From positions 1,733,001-1,797,000 of the forward strand of contig NC_014816.1 of the NCBI RefSeq assembly GCF_000175215.2: a DNA stretch of 64,000 bases, written 5' to 3'. The DNA is from Asticcacaulis excentricus CB 48 (GTDB taxonomy: Bacteria; Pseudomonadota; Alphaproteobacteria; Caulobacterales; Caulobacteraceae). Below, in pieces: positions 18,303 to 28,392 of this stretch. The stretch's first letter is position 1. The number at the start of each line of letters is the position of its first letter. The notes beneath the pieces are model-generated. The model had not been told where the DNA came from. It ran no database searches and saw only the letters and a program-made list of their open reading frames with translations. The position numbers and the translations under genes were made by a program.

Positions 18303-19988
18303 TCAGGCCGCGCGGACCGTTTGCAGAAACTTGTCCATCTCATGATGCAGACGTTCGGCCTGGGTCGCCAGTTCGGCAGACGAGCTTTGCACCTGCACCG
18401 CGGCCTCACCGGTTTGTTCCGCGGCCTGAGCCACACCGGACATGTTAGAAGTGACCTCCTGCGTGCCGACAGAGGCCTGATTGACCGCCTGAATGATCTC
18501 CTGAGTCGCCGCACTTTGTTGCTCGACCGCCGAAGCGATGGCCGTGCTGGAGTGGTTCAGGCTCTGGATCGTTCCGGCGATGTTACGCATGGTCGTAGCC
18601 GCCCGATTGGTGGCGTCCTGAATCTTGGCGATCTTTTCTGAGATGTCGGTCGTTGCCTTGGCGGTCTGTGACGCCAGCGCCTTGACCTCAGCGGCAACGA
18701 CCGCAAAGCCCTTACCCGCTTCACCGGCGCGCGCCGACTCGATCGTGGCATTGAGCGCCAGCAGGTTGGTCTGGTTGGCCAGGCCGGCGATTAGATCGAC
18801 CACCCCCCCGATAGAGGCGGCGGTTTCGTTCAGTTCGCTGACTACGATCTGCGCCTCTTCGGCTTCGCGCACGGCGTTGGCGGCGACCGACGATGAGGTT
18901 TCGACCTGACGGCCGATTTCGCCGACCGAGGCGCCCAGCTCCTCTGTAGACGCGGCCACAGAGGTCACATTGGCCCCAGCCTCTTCGGCGGCGGCAGACA
19001 CCGCCACAGACTGTGCCGAAGCCTCCTGTGCCGTGGCGCTCAGTTGCGCGGCGGCAGCCTGCATCTCGGTGGCAGCAGACGACACCAAAGACACGATACC
19101 GCCCACCGACTTTTCAAAATCGTCAGCCAGCTTGAGCATGGACGTGCGGCGTTCGGCCTCGGCTATGGCTTTTTGCTGTTCGGCCGACGCGCGCAGGGTT
19201 TCGGCCTCCATCAGGCCCTGACGGAAGGCTTCGGCGGTACGCGACATCGAACCGATCTCGTCGCGACGCTCCTGACCAGGGATGACGACGTCGAGCTTGC
19301 CCTTGGCCATCTGCCCCATCAGGCCATCGAGGCGAACAACAGGAGCCGAAATCCCGGTGCGCGTCAGCCACACGGCGAAGCTACCGGCAACCAGTAGGCC
19401 GATAAGACCGATGATATTCGCATTACGCACGGCATCATCGGCGCTTTTCTGAAGGCTGGCTGCGAGAGCATTGTTCTCTTCAATCGTACGGTCCACCACA
19501 CCCCCGACGCCGGTCATGACCTCAAGCAATTCGGGGCCACAGCCATTATCCATCGTTGTGATCGCCGCGTCTTTCTGGCCAGCCTGCGCCAGGCTGAGCA
19601 CCTCGGCGCAGGCGGTGCTCAGCGCCGTATTGTACTTTTCGCGCAGGGGTTTGAACTCGGACACCTTGCTCGGCAGAAACTTTTCAGCCTTGTCCAATTC
19701 GGCATTGAACTTGGTCTTACCCTCTTCGATATCATGCTGAGCCTTTTCCAATTTATCTGCGTCAGAGGCGATCACCGCCTTGAGGATCGAGCGCGACGTC
19801 CACGCCGCGTGACGACCAGAGCGCGCCAGTGCCACTGTACCGGGTGCAGGCCCGGTCAAAGCCTGATCATATTTGTTGATGTTGCCCCCCAGCGAAGCAT
19901 CGGTGTAGAGCACAGCCCCGACGCCGACGATGGCAATTAGTGCTAGAAGCACTATTACCTTAATTTGCATAGATAAGTTGTTCAGCAT
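18303..19988 (-). CDS. Methyl-accepting chemotaxis protein
   Basis: A 561-residue transmembrane chemoreceptor. The first span (about residues 8-28) is followed by a periplasmic four-helix-type sensor domain to about 190, a second span ([19 protein letters not shown]), a HAMP linker, and a long coiled-coil signalling domain. The hairpin tip reads [29 protein letters not shown] split across the E/A-rich core; this contains the CheA/CheW-binding residues. Gln/Glu methylation sites lie in flanking helices (for example SAAAEEAG). The ligand is unknown. No che genes are adjacent, so it is an orphan receptor. An alternative start is ATG at residue 7. Confidence 0.95.
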   Translation of the reverse strand: MLNNLSMQIKVIVLLALIAIVGVGAVLYTDASLGGNINKYDQALTGPAPGTVALARSGRHAAWTSRSILKAVIASDADKLEKAQHDIEEGKTKFNAELDKAEKFLPSKVSEFKPLREKYNTALSTACAEVLSLAQAGQKDAAITTMDNGCGPELLEVMTGVGGVVDRTIEENNALAASLQKSADDAVRNANIIGLIGLLVAGSFAVWLTRTGISAPVVRLDGLMGQMAKGKLDVVIPGQERRDEIGSMSRTAEAFRQGLMEAETLRASAEQQKAIAEAERRTSMLKLADDFEKSVGGIVSLVSSAATEMQAAAAQLSATAQEASAQSVAVSAAAEEAGANVTSVAASTEELGASVGEIGRQVETSSSVAANAVREAEEAQIVVSELNETAASIGGVVDLIAGLANQTNLLALNATIESARAGEAGKGFAVVAAEVKALASQTAKATTDISEKIAKIQDATNRAATTMRNIAGTIQSLNHSSTAIASAVEQQSAATQEIIQAVNQASVGTQEVTSNMSGVAQAAEQTGEAAVQVQSSSAELATQAERLHHEMDKFLQTVRAA

Positions 19989-20153
19989 TGGTGGCCCCGG
20001 TTACAGTTACGCTAATGAAACGGCGTTACAAGAAGTCCCGCATTAACATTAACAAGTGGTAACAGGCGCCAGCGCTTCGCCTGACGCCACCCACCCAATT
20101 CACGCGATCGATTGCAAAGCCGACCCCATTTCCAAGGGTTGTTACCCGTTAAA

Positions 20154-21449
20154 TCAGAGCGCAATCGCCGCGAGACTTTTAACAATATCAGTGAACAGGG
20201 GACGCTTTTCCGGCACATCGAGACATGCCACTGTCAGCCTTTCCATGGCCTCAGGTGCGTCGCATAGCCGCGTCAGCTCCTCCAGCAGGCAACCAAAGGC
20301 GCGAACCTCCAGACGCTGAAGCGCCTCCGCTTGCGTGCGGTCAGCCGGGTCATAGGCAGAGGCGGCTCCAAAATCGCCCAGGCAGGCGCGACCATTTCCG
20401 TCATGCAGGATATTATGCGCGTAAAGATCGCCGTGCAGGATACCCCGATTGTGCAGGTGGTCGGCGGCGCTCGCGATTTGCTGAGCGATACCCAACACTG
20501 TCCCGACGTCAAATCGCACCCCTTCCGCATAAACGTCTCGCGTGCAGGTTTTCAAACTCGGTGGCCCCGCAAGCACGCACCAGTCGGAATCAATTCGCTC
20601 CATCACCAGCGCACTGCGTCCGTCCGGATGATCGCACACCTTGCCCATTACGGGTATCAGGCCCTCGTGATGCCCGGCAGCGACGCAGGCCGCCATCTCG
20701 CTTTGGGGCAGGCCATCGCTAGTCATGGCGCCCTTGAATATCTTAACGGCGACCTGGCGAGAGAGGTCGCCAGCCGACAGTTGCCCCAGATACGTGGTGC
20801 CCGACGCCCCCTCGCCCAGCACGTCACCCAGCGACAGCTGAGACCACGCGATGTCCGCCACCAGCACACGGGCAAGTGCCGCCTCAGCCCTTGCGGCGAA
20901 GGGATTGCCGGCCAATCCCAACCAGGAGAGGCGCGGCAACCGGGTCAGCCAAACCGGCAGAGTTTCAAATTGATTGGCCGCCAGACGCACCAGTTCGAGC
21001 GCCCGACAGTTTTGAATGGTTTCCGGTAAAGCCGTGAGCCGGTTTCCGGCCAGCATCAGCTTTTGCAGGTCCGCACAATCGCCCAGCCTCCGTGGCAACC
21101 TTTCGATGCAATTATCGGTCAGGATCAGCCAGCGCAGACGTGGCGGCAGCGCTTCAGACGGCACCTCGCGGATGCGGCAGGATTTAAACCCGACCATTTC
21201 GAGCGCCACGCAGCACCCCAGTACCGGCGGCAGGGTCTCAAACGGATTGTTCGAGCCGAAAAAGATTTTCAGGCGGTGCAGTCGCGCGAAATCCTCAGGC
21301 AAGTGGGTCAAGTAGCTAGCGCTCAGATCGAGCACTTCCAGCGTGTCGGCCAGATCGTAAAGCGCTTCGGGAAACGCCGTGAGCCCGCTGAGCCTTACCT
21401 GTTTCGCGCCTGAAAGCGCGCCGGAACGGAGATCGTCGAGCGTGTGCAT
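20154..21449 (-). CDS. Leucine-rich-repeat protein kinase
   Basis: A 431-residue fusion. Residues 20-200 hold about eight leucine-rich repeats of the bacterial LxxLxxLxLxxNxLxxLP type (for example LMLAGNRLTALPETIQNC). Residues 215-431 form a small eukaryotic-like kinase: glycine loop LGEGASGTTYLG, lysine in VAVKIF, catalytic loop HGDLYAHNIL (Asp and Asn kept, Arg of HRD replaced by Gly), and metal-binding DFGAASAY. All residues needed for phosphotransfer are present. It lacks signal peptide and membrane spans, so it is cytosolic, and substrates are unknown. The start at 21449 begins the ordered domain; an upstream start is possible. It stands alone, with no partner phosphatase. Confidence 0.9.
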   Translation of the reverse strand: MHTLDDLRSGALSGAKQVRLSGLTAFPEALYDLADTLEVLDLSASYLTHLPEDFARLHRLKIFFGSNNPFETLPPVLGCCVALEMVGFKSCRIREVPSEALPPRLRWLILTDNCIERLPRRLGDCADLQKLMLAGNRLTALPETIQNCRALELVRLAANQFETLPVWLTRLPRLSWLGLAGNPFAARAEAALARVLVADIAWSQLSLGDVLGEGASGTTYLGQLSAGDLSRQVAVKIFKGAMTSDGLPQSEMAACVAAGHHEGLIPVMGKVCDHPDGRSALVMERIDSDWCVLAGPPSLKTCTRDVYAEGVRFDVGTVLGIAQQIASAADHLHNRGILHGDLYAHNILHDGNGRACLGDFGAASAYDPADRTQAEALQRLEVRAFGCLLEELTRLCDAPEAMERLTVACLDVPEKRPLFTDIVKSLAAIAL

Positions 21450-21629
21450 AAAAGTGATCCTGAGCCCCCCACCAAGAGGTCTCCTAGCATCTTTGGTGCT
21501 GACTCGCTGTCTTTGTTTCACGCTTAATCAGGGTCAAAAATTGAGCGCGCGTCCCTAAAGCTCTGGCGACTGCGGTAATGGCCTCCTATAGTACGGGTCT
21601 GTGTGTTCAATTCCCGCGGAAGCCTCCCC

Positions 21630-23330
21630 ATGCTGTCACGCCGCCTTGTTCTTGCCGCCGCACTGGCTTTTGGTCTGAGCGGATGCGCCGCCTTTACCCC
21701 TCGGCCTGCGGAGCGCTTCACCCCGGTTGTGGCAGCGGCCAATCCGCTGGCGGCCAAGGCGGGTATGGAGATACTGGAACGCGGAGGCACGGCGGTCGAT
21801 GCTGCCATCGCCGTTCAGGCCACCCTGTCTCTGGTTGAGCCGCAAAGCTCCGGCCTCGGCGGCGGGGCCTTCATGGTCTATTACGACCACAAAACAGGTC
21901 AGGCGACGGCCTATAATGGCCGAGAGACCGCCCCGAAGTCCGCCGACGGCACCCTGTTCCTCAAGCCCGACGGCACCCCTCTGCCCTTTGGCGAAGCGGT
22001 GGTGTCGGGCCGCGCCACCGGCGTGCCGGGTGCGGTACTAATGCTTGACATGGCCCATGCCCAGCACGGCAAGCTGGCCTGGAGGGAGTTGTTCCACACG
22101 CCGGAAAAGCTGGCCGAGGAGGGCTTTGTCATTTCGCCGCGTCTGGGGAACTATCTGGCCAGCGGCCGCTTCCCGCAAAGCCAGACGCCCGATGTTAAGG
22201 CGTATTTTGGTGACGGCAAGGGTGGCATCAAAAAGACAGGCGACGTGCTTAAAAACCCCGCCTACGCGCAAACCCTGCGCACCCTGGCCGACAAGGGTGC
22301 AGTCATCTTTCGAGAAGGGCCGCTGGTCGAGGCCATGATCGTCAAAACCCACGAAGGCCCCCTGCCAGGCGATCTGCAACCGCTCGATTTCAAAATGTAT
22401 TTCCCGAAGGCCGGGGCACCGGTCTGCGACACCTATCGCGTCTATATTATCTGCGTCCCGCCTCCGCCTTCGTCGGGCGTGTCGCTGCTTCAGGCCCTGA
22501 AGATCGTCGAAACCTTCCCGATGAACGACTACGGGGTCAATGATGCGCGCGGCTGGCAGGTGATTATCGAAGCCGAGCGGCTGATGTACGCCGACCGCGA
22601 TCAATACGTTGCCGACAGCGACTTCGTCAGCGTTCCGGTCAAGGGCTTGCGCGATCCGGTCTATGTGCGCAGCCGTGCGGCCACCATCACCATTGGCAAG
22701 GCCTCACCTGCCCCCACCTATGGCACGCCGCCTGCCGCCGTGGCCTGGGCGAGGGACGCCACGCAGGAGCCGGCCGGGACGACGCATTTCGTCATCCGCG
22801 ACCGCTACGGCAATGCCGTGTCCATGACCACAACGGTCGAAAGCATCTTCGGTACGGGCCGCATGGTTGGCGGGTTCTTCTTGAACAATCAATTGACCGA
22901 CTTCTCTTTCACACCCGTGACAAAAACCGGCCAGAAGATCGCAAATGCGGTCGAAGGCGCTAAGCGGCCACGCTCCTCCATGTCGCCTGTGCTGATTTTT
23001 GATAAGGATAAGCGCCTAGTCGGCATGATCGGTTCGCCGGGGGGCTCGTCCATCCTGTCCTATAATCTCAAGGCGCTGGTGGGGATGCTCGACTGGAATC
23101 TCAGTGTGCAGGAGGCGGTCGCCCTGCCGAACGTTGTGGCCAACCCGACGGCCATCCGCATCGAATCAGGCCTGAAATCCGACGTTCTGCAAGGGTTAAA
23201 AGACATGGGCTATACGATACAGGAAGTGCAGGGCGAAAACTCCGGTCTGCACGGCGTCATTTTCCGCAATGGGGGCATCGACGGCGGCGCCGATCCACGC
23301 CGCGAAGGCGTGGTACTAAAAGGGCAATAG
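21630..23330 (+). CDS. Gamma-glutamyltransferase lipoprotein
   Basis: A 566-residue gamma-glutamyltranspeptidase. The N-terminus ([19 protein letters not shown]) is a lipoprotein signal with the cysteine after LSG, so the enzyme should be membrane-anchored in the periplasm. The nucleophile threonine is in [13 protein letters not shown] near residue 390, closer to the classical TTHxxVxDxxG pattern than in the paralogue at 12176. The GSPGG motif ([11 protein letters not shown]) forms the oxyanion region. It probably degrades glutathione and other gamma-glutamyl compounds. The ATG at 21630 begins the signal peptide; an earlier GTG is in frame. The sirtuin gene starts four bases after its stop, so they are probably one operon. 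Confidence 0.94.
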   Translation: MLSRRLVLAAALAFGLSGCAAFTPRPAERFTPVVAAANPLAAKAGMEILERGGTAVDAAIAVQATLSLVEPQSSGLGGGAFMVYYDHKTGQATAYNGRETAPKSADGTLFLKPDGTPLPFGEAVVSGRATGVPGAVLMLDMAHAQHGKLAWRELFHTPEKLAEEGFVISPRLGNYLASGRFPQSQTPDVKAYFGDGKGGIKKTGDVLKNPAYAQTLRTLADKGAVIFREGPLVEAMIVKTHEGPLPGDLQPLDFKMYFPKAGAPVCDTYRVYIICVPPPPSSGVSLLQALKIVETFPMNDYGVNDARGWQVIIEAERLMYADRDQYVADSDFVSVPVKGLRDPVYVRSRAATITIGKASPAPTYGTPPAAVAWARDATQEPAGTTHFVIRDRYGNAVSMTTTVESIFGTGRMVGGFFLNNQLTDFSFTPVTKTGQKIANAVEGAKRPRSSMSPVLIFDKDKRLVGMIGSPGGSSILSYNLKALVGMLDWNLSVQEAVALPNVVANPTAIRIESGLKSDVLQGLKDMGYTIQEVQGENSGLHGVIFRNGGIDGGADPRREGVVLKGQ

Positions 23331-23334
23331 CGCC

Positions 23335-24045
23335 GTGCGACCCTCCATCGTCATCCTCACGGGCGCCGGCATTTCGGCAGAGTCGGGCGTGCCGACCTTT
23401 CGTGCCTCAGACGGACTGTGGTGCGGGCACCGCGTCGAAGCCGTCGCGACACCCGAGGGCTTTGAAGCCAATCCGGTTCTGGTCCACGACTTCTACAATC
23501 AGCGCCGCGCACAGTTGAAGGACGTGGCACCCAATGCGGCGCATCACGCTCTGGCGCGGCTGTCGGCGTCCTACGACGGCGATGTGCTGCTGGTGACGCA
23601 GAATGTCGATGATCTGCACGACCGGGCGCACCGGGGGGTTACGCCGAAAAACGGCTTCGGCCTGATCCATATGCACGGTGAGCTTCTGCGGGCGCGCTGT
23701 GTCGAAACCGGCAAGATATGCGACTGGACGGGCGACATACATATCGACACGCCCTCGCCCTTCGGGAGCCTGGGCCTACGCCCGGACATTGTGTGGTTCG
23801 GCGAAATGCCGTTTCAGATGGAACGCATCTACGATGCCCTGTCGGGCTGCGGCCTGTTTATCTCTATCGGCACGTCGGGAAATGTCTATCCGGCAGCGGG
23901 CTTCGTGCAAGAGGCCACGCGCGCCGGGGCGCACACGGTAGAACTGAACCTCGAACCGTCTCAGGGCCACAGTTTGTTTAAAGAGTGCCTATATGGCCCC
24001 GCCACGGCGTTGGTCCCGGCCTATGTCGAGGGTTTAGTGGGTTAA
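23335..24045 (+). CDS. cobB: Sir2-type NAD-dependent protein deacylase (class III)
   Basis: A 236-residue sirtuin. NAD-binding motifs [14 protein letters not shown] and [11 protein letters not shown] and the catalytic His of HMHGELL are present. FYNQRR carries the Tyr-x-x-Arg pair that in SIRT5-like class III enzymes accepts succinyl- or malonyl-lysine, so desuccinylase activity is likely. The zinc-binding cysteines are incomplete: one Cys-containing turn ([11 protein letters not shown]) is visible where four cysteines would be expected, as in other class III bacterial forms. The start is GTG, four bases after the lipoprotein gene. The stop overlaps the convergent unknown gene by four bases. 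Confidence 0.92.
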   Translation: MRPSIVILTGAGISAESGVPTFRASDGLWCGHRVEAVATPEGFEANPVLVHDFYNQRRAQLKDVAPNAAHHALARLSASYDGDVLLVTQNVDDLHDRAHRGVTPKNGFGLIHMHGELLRARCVETGKICDWTGDIHIDTPSPFGSLGLRPDIVWFGEMPFQMERIYDALSGCGLFISIGTSGNVYPAAGFVQEATRAGAHTVELNLEPSQGHSLFKECLYGPATALVPAYVEGLVG

Positions 24046-24581
24046 AACACCCGCACCGCCGTGCAGCCGTTCATCTCGATCAGCAACAGGAGGTCGATCA
24101 GAGCCTGCACCGGAGCCGTGCCGAAATCGACGTGCAGGTGGTCAGTATCGACCAGCAGAGAATGGATATGACCTGAAAAGCGCGAGTCCAAATCAACGTT
24201 GCGGTCTTCCGGATCAAACCAGGTCTCAAACCACGCCTCCAGCCCCTGAAGGGTTTCCGGCGCGCCGGTCAATGACAGGTTCATTTCGTGCCAGTCGAGC
24301 GCTTCGACCGTCATTTCAAGCTCATTGAGCGTCACCACGATCGGGTCAAAGGCCACCTCTTCATCAGGCGACAGTTCAACGATCTGCGGTGCGCCATCCT
24401 CGGCCGGACCGGTCATGTAGTCGGCGCAGTAGAGCGACCGGTAAAGCCCCGCCTCGACCGAAACCTCCAACTTGACCTCGGCCACACCGCCCGGATGGGC
24501 CTTGGCCTGTACATCGGCGAAATGCGCAAATTGCCCCACATAGGAGTCACGCGCCAATTCGATCAGTTCTTCAAAATCCAT
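24042..24581 (-). CDS. Conserved-looking acidic protein of unknown function
   Basis: A 179-residue soluble, strongly acidic protein with few cysteines and no membrane span. The sequence alternates short hydrophobic strands and acidic loops ([32 protein letters not shown]), suggesting an alpha/beta fold. I do not recognise the family. It begins 33 bases after the rodA stop on the same strand, so it is probably the last gene of the mre-mrd-rodA operon; whether it acts in cell shape is unknown. The 3' end overlaps the sirtuin gene by four bases. Confidence 0.75.
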   Translation of the reverse strand: MDFEELIELARDSYVGQFAHFADVQAKAHPGGVAEVKLEVSVEAGLYRSLYCADYMTGPAEDGAPQIVELSPDEEVAFDPIVVTLNELEMTVEALDWHEMNLSLTGAPETLQGLEAWFETWFDPEDRNVDLDSRFSGHIHSLLVDTDHLHVDFGTAPVQALIDLLLLIEMNGCTAVRVF

Positions 24582-24614
24582 AGTCTGTTTCTTTCGCGCC
24601 TGTCGGAAGCGCCT

Positions 24615-25778
24615 TTACTCAAAATGCGACAGGAAAGACTGGGTGCGCGGCAACTCCTGATAACGATGCACCTTGACCCCCATAACCAGGCCGAAGCCGA
24701 TCATCACGGTCGTCATCACCGACCCGCCATAGGACAGAAGTGGTTGCGGCACGCCCACAACGGGTGCCAGCCCCATCACCATGGCCCCGTTGATCAGCAC
24801 ATAAAGCGCGAAGGTCGCCGTGACCCCCGCCGCCGCCAGCCGCCCGAAATGCGAGTGCGACAGCGACGCGATGCGCAGGGCCATAAACACCGCCAGCGCA
24901 TAGAGGGCGAACACCGTAAACGCCCCCAGAAACCCTAACTCCTCCCCCACAGCCGCCAGAATAAAGTCGGTGTGTTTTTCCGGGAGAAAGCTCAGTTGCG
25001 ACTGCGACCCCAGCCCCAGCCCCTTGCCCAGCAACCCGCCGGAACCGATAGCGATCTTAGATTGCAGGATGTGATAGCCGTCGCCGGATGGGTCGGCTTC
25101 GGGATTGAGGAACGTCAGGACGCGTTTGCGCTGATAGTCGTGCATGACGAACAGAACAAAAAACGGAATGGCGACCGCGCCACCAAGGGCTGCGGTGCCG
25201 ATAATACGCCAGTCGAGCCCAGCCACGATCATCACGGTTATCCCGGTGAGCAGGATTAGCATAGCTGTCCCCAGATCGGGCTGGTGCGCCACCAGCAGCA
25301 CGGGGGCCATGATCATGGCAAAGGGGATCAACAGCTTCCACGATAGAACCGCGTCTTTGGTCCCCGCTTCATGATACCAGCGCGCCAGCGCCATAACGAT
25401 AGACAGCTTCATGAATTCAGACGGCTGCATGGAGAAGGACCCGATTTCCAGCCAGCGCTGCGCCCCCATACGCACATCGCCGACCAGTTCCACGGCCACC
25501 AGCAGCAGTAAGGATACCCCATAGGCCGGATAGGCCAGAAGCATCCACCAGCGCAGGTCGACCAGAGCCAGCACAATCATAAAGAGGAAACACAGACCAA
25601 AACGCAGAACGTGATTATAAGCCCAAGGCTCCCATGACATGCCGCCCACCGAATAGAGGACCAGTGCCCCGATGCCGGCAATCAGCGCTAGGACCAGCGC
25701 AAAGCCCCAGTCCACCTGAAGCAGTTTGATGTCATAACGTTCGCGTTCACCCCGCCGGGTCATTGCGCTTTCGGCCAT
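24615..25778 (-). CDS. rodA: Peptidoglycan glycosyltransferase RodA
   Basis: A 387-residue SEDS protein with about ten membrane spans. Conserved features include the LLPEKHTDFILAAVGEELGFLG segment split by the active-site aspartate region (the HTDFIFAV-like loop), GVPQPLLSYGGS, and the GAQRWLEIGSFSMQPSEFMKL motif. RodA polymerises glycan strands and works with PBP2 (MrdA) in the elongasome. The start at 25778 follows the mrdA stop by seven bases; a longer frame would overlap mrdA. It sits in the operon mreB-mreC-mreD-mrdA-rodA, whose products act together. Confidence 0.96.
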   Translation of the reverse strand: MAESAMTRRGERERYDIKLLQVDWGFALVLALIAGIGALVLYSVGGMSWEPWAYNHVLRFGLCFLFMIVLALVDLRWWMLLAYPAYGVSLLLLVAVELVGDVRMGAQRWLEIGSFSMQPSEFMKLSIVMALARWYHEAGTKDAVLSWKLLIPFAMIMAPVLLVAHQPDLGTAMLILLTGITVMIVAGLDWRIIGTAALGGAVAIPFFVLFVMHDYQRKRVLTFLNPEADPSGDGYHILQSKIAIGSGGLLGKGLGLGSQSQLSFLPEKHTDFILAAVGEELGFLGAFTVFALYALAVFMALRIASLSHSHFGRLAAAGVTATFALYVLINGAMVMGLAPVVGVPQPLLSYGGSVMTTVMIGFGLVMGVKVHRYQELPRTQSFLSHFE

Positions 25779-25785
25779 GGGAACC

Positions 25786-27768
25786 TCAGGGTACGGGAGG
25801 GATGTAATCGTTGCTTTCAGGCGCAACTTCGGTGCTTTCGACCTCAGGAGGCGCGGTTTCGGCGGCTTCGACGGGCTCGGGCGGTGGCGGGGCGACGATG
25901 CGCGCCTGAAGCTCCGGGTCCTTCAGGAGCGCCACCTTCATGATCTCGCGCGCCTTGGGGGCGGCGAAGCGGCCCCCCGCGATACCGTGCTGCACGATAA
26001 CCGCCATGGCGTAGCGCGGATTATCGACCGGCGCATAGCAGACAAATAGGCCGTGGTCCTTGTTCTTCCATTGCGTCGCCTTGCGGGTGCCCGCGCGGTC
26101 ATAGTTGATGACCTGAGCCGTACCGGTCTTGCCGGCCATCTTCATGTCGCCCAGATTGAGCTGAGAGTTACGGAACGCCGTGCCGTCGGCGTCATTCGAC
26201 ACCATCTCCATGCCGTCGCGCACGATCTGGATATGCTCAGGCGGTATGCCCAGCGGTTTGAAATCGACATCGGTATCTACCGCCCCGATTTTCTTGATCA
26301 GGTGCGGGGTAACCGCCTTCTGGCCGTTGGCGATACGCGCTACATAGACGGCCAGTTGCAGGGCCGATACCGTGGTCGCCCCCTGCCCGATGGCCACCGA
26401 CAGGGTTTCGCCCGGATGCCACTGCGGGTCCTTGGGCCGCCAGCGCGAACTGCCGTCGTAATATTCGCGCTTCCACTGCGTATTCGGCACCAGTCCCTTT
26501 TTCTGTCCGCTGATCTCCAGATCGAAGACCTCGCCCAGCCCCAGCTTGTGCGCCGTGGCCGAGATGCGGTCGACGCCCGCGTCGTTGCAGAAGTGGTAGA
26601 AATAGGTGTCGCACGAATATTTCAGCGCCTGACGCATATCGACCGAACCATGCACGCCGTGGCAGCGGAAGGTGCGATTGCCGAAGCGGTAAGACCCGCG
26701 GCAGACCACGCGCTGCGCCGGGTCGATGCCCTTGTCGAGGAAGGACAAGGCCGTGGCCATTTTGAAGGTCGAGCCCGGCGCGAAGGTCGAGCCAATCGCC
26801 TTGTCCAGCAACGGCGTGCGCTCATATTCATTCAGAAGCTTGTAGGCCTTGGACGAAATACCCGACACGAAGAGGTTGGGGTCGAAGGAGGGCGCCGACA
26901 CCATGCACAGGATTTCGCCCGTATGGATGTTGATCAGCACGGCGCTGCCTGAATCCTGCTCGAAGACCTCCAGCGCACGGGCCTGCACCTCGGCGTCGAG
27001 CGTCAGGGTGATGTCCTCGCCCGGCGTCGGCGGACGCGTGCCATCGGGGTCTTCGGCGACGATATTACCCCGCGCATTGACCTCGATCTTCTGGGCCCCC
27101 GCCACGCCACGAAGCTGCTTGTCAAAGGCCTTTTCAACCCCCTGCTTGCCGATGCGGAAGCCCGGATGCAGAAGCAACGGATCGGGGTTTTCCCCTTCAG
27201 TCTCAAGGTCATTCTCGGAAATTTTCGAGACGTAGCCCACGACGTGCGAAAAGGCCCCGCCATAGTGATAGACGCGAATTTCGTCCATTACCGCCTGCAC
27301 GCCGGGGATTTCGGCGGCAAACAGGTTAACGCGCGAAAACTCCTCCCAGGTAAGGTCAGCCGCCACCACCGTTGGCACAAAGCGCTGCGACTGGTTGATG
27401 TCGCGTACGATGCGGCGGCGGTTGTCCTGTACCTGCGGCAGGACATAAGAAATCTGATCCAGTGTATCGTCGAGATCGTCGATTTCATTGCGGATAATCA
27501 GCACTCGAAACGACGGACGGTTCCCGGCAATGACATTGCCATTGCGATCGAGAATCTTGCCGCGTGGGGGCGGCATGACGCGGAAATTGAACTGATTGGC
27601 CGCCGACAGGCGCTTGTACTTGCCACCCTGCACGATCTGAAGTAGCGCCAGTTGCCCGCCCAGCGCAAAGATACCTAGCGCCGTCACCCCGCCCATCAGA
27701 AAGATGCGGCGATGAAACGTCCCCTGCTTCTCGTTAACGTCCTCAAAAAAGATGGAGGGTTCGCTCAA
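25786..27768 (-). CDS. mrdA: Penicillin-binding protein 2 (elongasome transpeptidase)
   Basis: A 660-residue class B penicillin-binding protein. One membrane span near residues 22-42, a pedestal (dimerisation) domain, then the transpeptidase domain with serine motif STFK, SxN (SCDTYFYHFC region), and KTGTAQV. These residues form the active site that crosslinks peptide stems. The protein length and context mark it as the PBP2 partner of RodA. The start overlaps the mreD stop by four bases. A Pro/Glu-rich tail (PPPPEPVEAAETAPPEVE) at the C-terminus is an addition beyond the transpeptidase fold. Confidence 0.97.
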   Translation of the reverse strand: MSEPSIFFEDVNEKQGTFHRRIFLMGGVTALGIFALGGQLALLQIVQGGKYKRLSAANQFNFRVMPPPRGKILDRNGNVIAGNRPSFRVLIIRNEIDDLDDTLDQISYVLPQVQDNRRRIVRDINQSQRFVPTVVAADLTWEEFSRVNLFAAEIPGVQAVMDEIRVYHYGGAFSHVVGYVSKISENDLETEGENPDPLLLHPGFRIGKQGVEKAFDKQLRGVAGAQKIEVNARGNIVAEDPDGTRPPTPGEDITLTLDAEVQARALEVFEQDSGSAVLINIHTGEILCMVSAPSFDPNLFVSGISSKAYKLLNEYERTPLLDKAIGSTFAPGSTFKMATALSFLDKGIDPAQRVVCRGSYRFGNRTFRCHGVHGSVDMRQALKYSCDTYFYHFCNDAGVDRISATAHKLGLGEVFDLEISGQKKGLVPNTQWKREYYDGSSRWRPKDPQWHPGETLSVAIGQGATTVSALQLAVYVARIANGQKAVTPHLIKKIGAVDTDVDFKPLGIPPEHIQIVRDGMEMVSNDADGTAFRNSQLNLGDMKMAGKTGTAQVINYDRAGTRKATQWKNKDHGLFVCYAPVDNPRYAMAVIVQHGIAGGRFAAPKAREIMKVALLKDPELQARIVAPPPPEPVEAAETAPPEVESTEVAPESNDYIPPVP

Positions 27769-28388
27769 TTGAACCTCACATCACTGTTGAGAAAGCGCTC
27801 AAGCTGAATCAGCACCACGACCACCAGACACCAGGTGGCCAGCATCTGTTCAAACACGCTGATCAGGCGCGGCACAACACCGGAATCGAGCGTCGTCATG
27901 ATCACGCCGAGTGTAAAAAACAACAGAACCGCAAGGGTATAAGCCCCGATCACCACCCAGGTGTCCTGTCCCACAATATAACTGCGGATGATGAGCGTCA
28001 CGGCGTGGACGGCCATCAGGCCGATGACATAAAAACCGAGCGGCGCGCCCCAGAAATAATCGAGAAACAGCCCCATCAAACCCAGCAGGATCGGCGCGAT
28101 AAAGCTGGGGCGGATCAGCGGCCAGGCAAAGGCCAGCGCCACGGGCCACACGGGCTCCGGCAGGTCCCATCCAAACGGCAAAGGCAGGTCGGTGGCCAGC
28201 ACCAGCGTCGCCAGAACCGCCAACAGGGCCGGATAGAGCAGCCAGTCCTGCGGCCCGACGATCCCTCCCGATCCACGGCGCGGTGTGCGGTTTTCAAACA
28301 GCGCCTTGTAAAGGCGCGCACGGCGGCTGGCCGACGGCGTCATGCTGCGGGTGGACGATGAGCGGGGGCGGCGTTGCGGAGCCAGCAT
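27765..28388 (-). CDS. mreD: Rod shape-determining protein MreD
   Basis: A 207-residue, about five-span membrane protein of the MreD family. The middle of the sequence has GLFLDYFWGAPLGFYVIGLMAVH, the conserved DxxxGxPLG pattern, and the C-terminal span ends LIQLERFLNS. An N-terminal Arg/Ser-rich cytoplasmic tail (about 30 residues) is longer than usual. MreD links MreB and MreC to the elongasome. The ATG at 28388 is four bases after the mreC stop; the frame is open much further upstream but overlaps mreC and has Arg/Pro-rich shadow sequence. Overlaps mrdA start by four bases. Confidence 0.92.
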   Translation of the reverse strand: MLAPQRRPRSSSTRSMTPSASRRARLYKALFENRTPRRGSGGIVGPQDWLLYPALLAVLATLVLATDLPLPFGWDLPEPVWPVALAFAWPLIRPSFIAPILLGLMGLFLDYFWGAPLGFYVIGLMAVHAVTLIIRSYIVGQDTWVVIGAYTLAVLLFFTLGVIMTTLDSGVVPRLISVFEQMLATWCLVVVVLIQLERFLNSDVRFN

Positions 28389-28392
28389 GGCC

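Noticed and set aside
26053..26952. Plus-strand 299-codon frame over mrdA
   Set aside because: Antisense to the transpeptidase domain; no recognisable motif.
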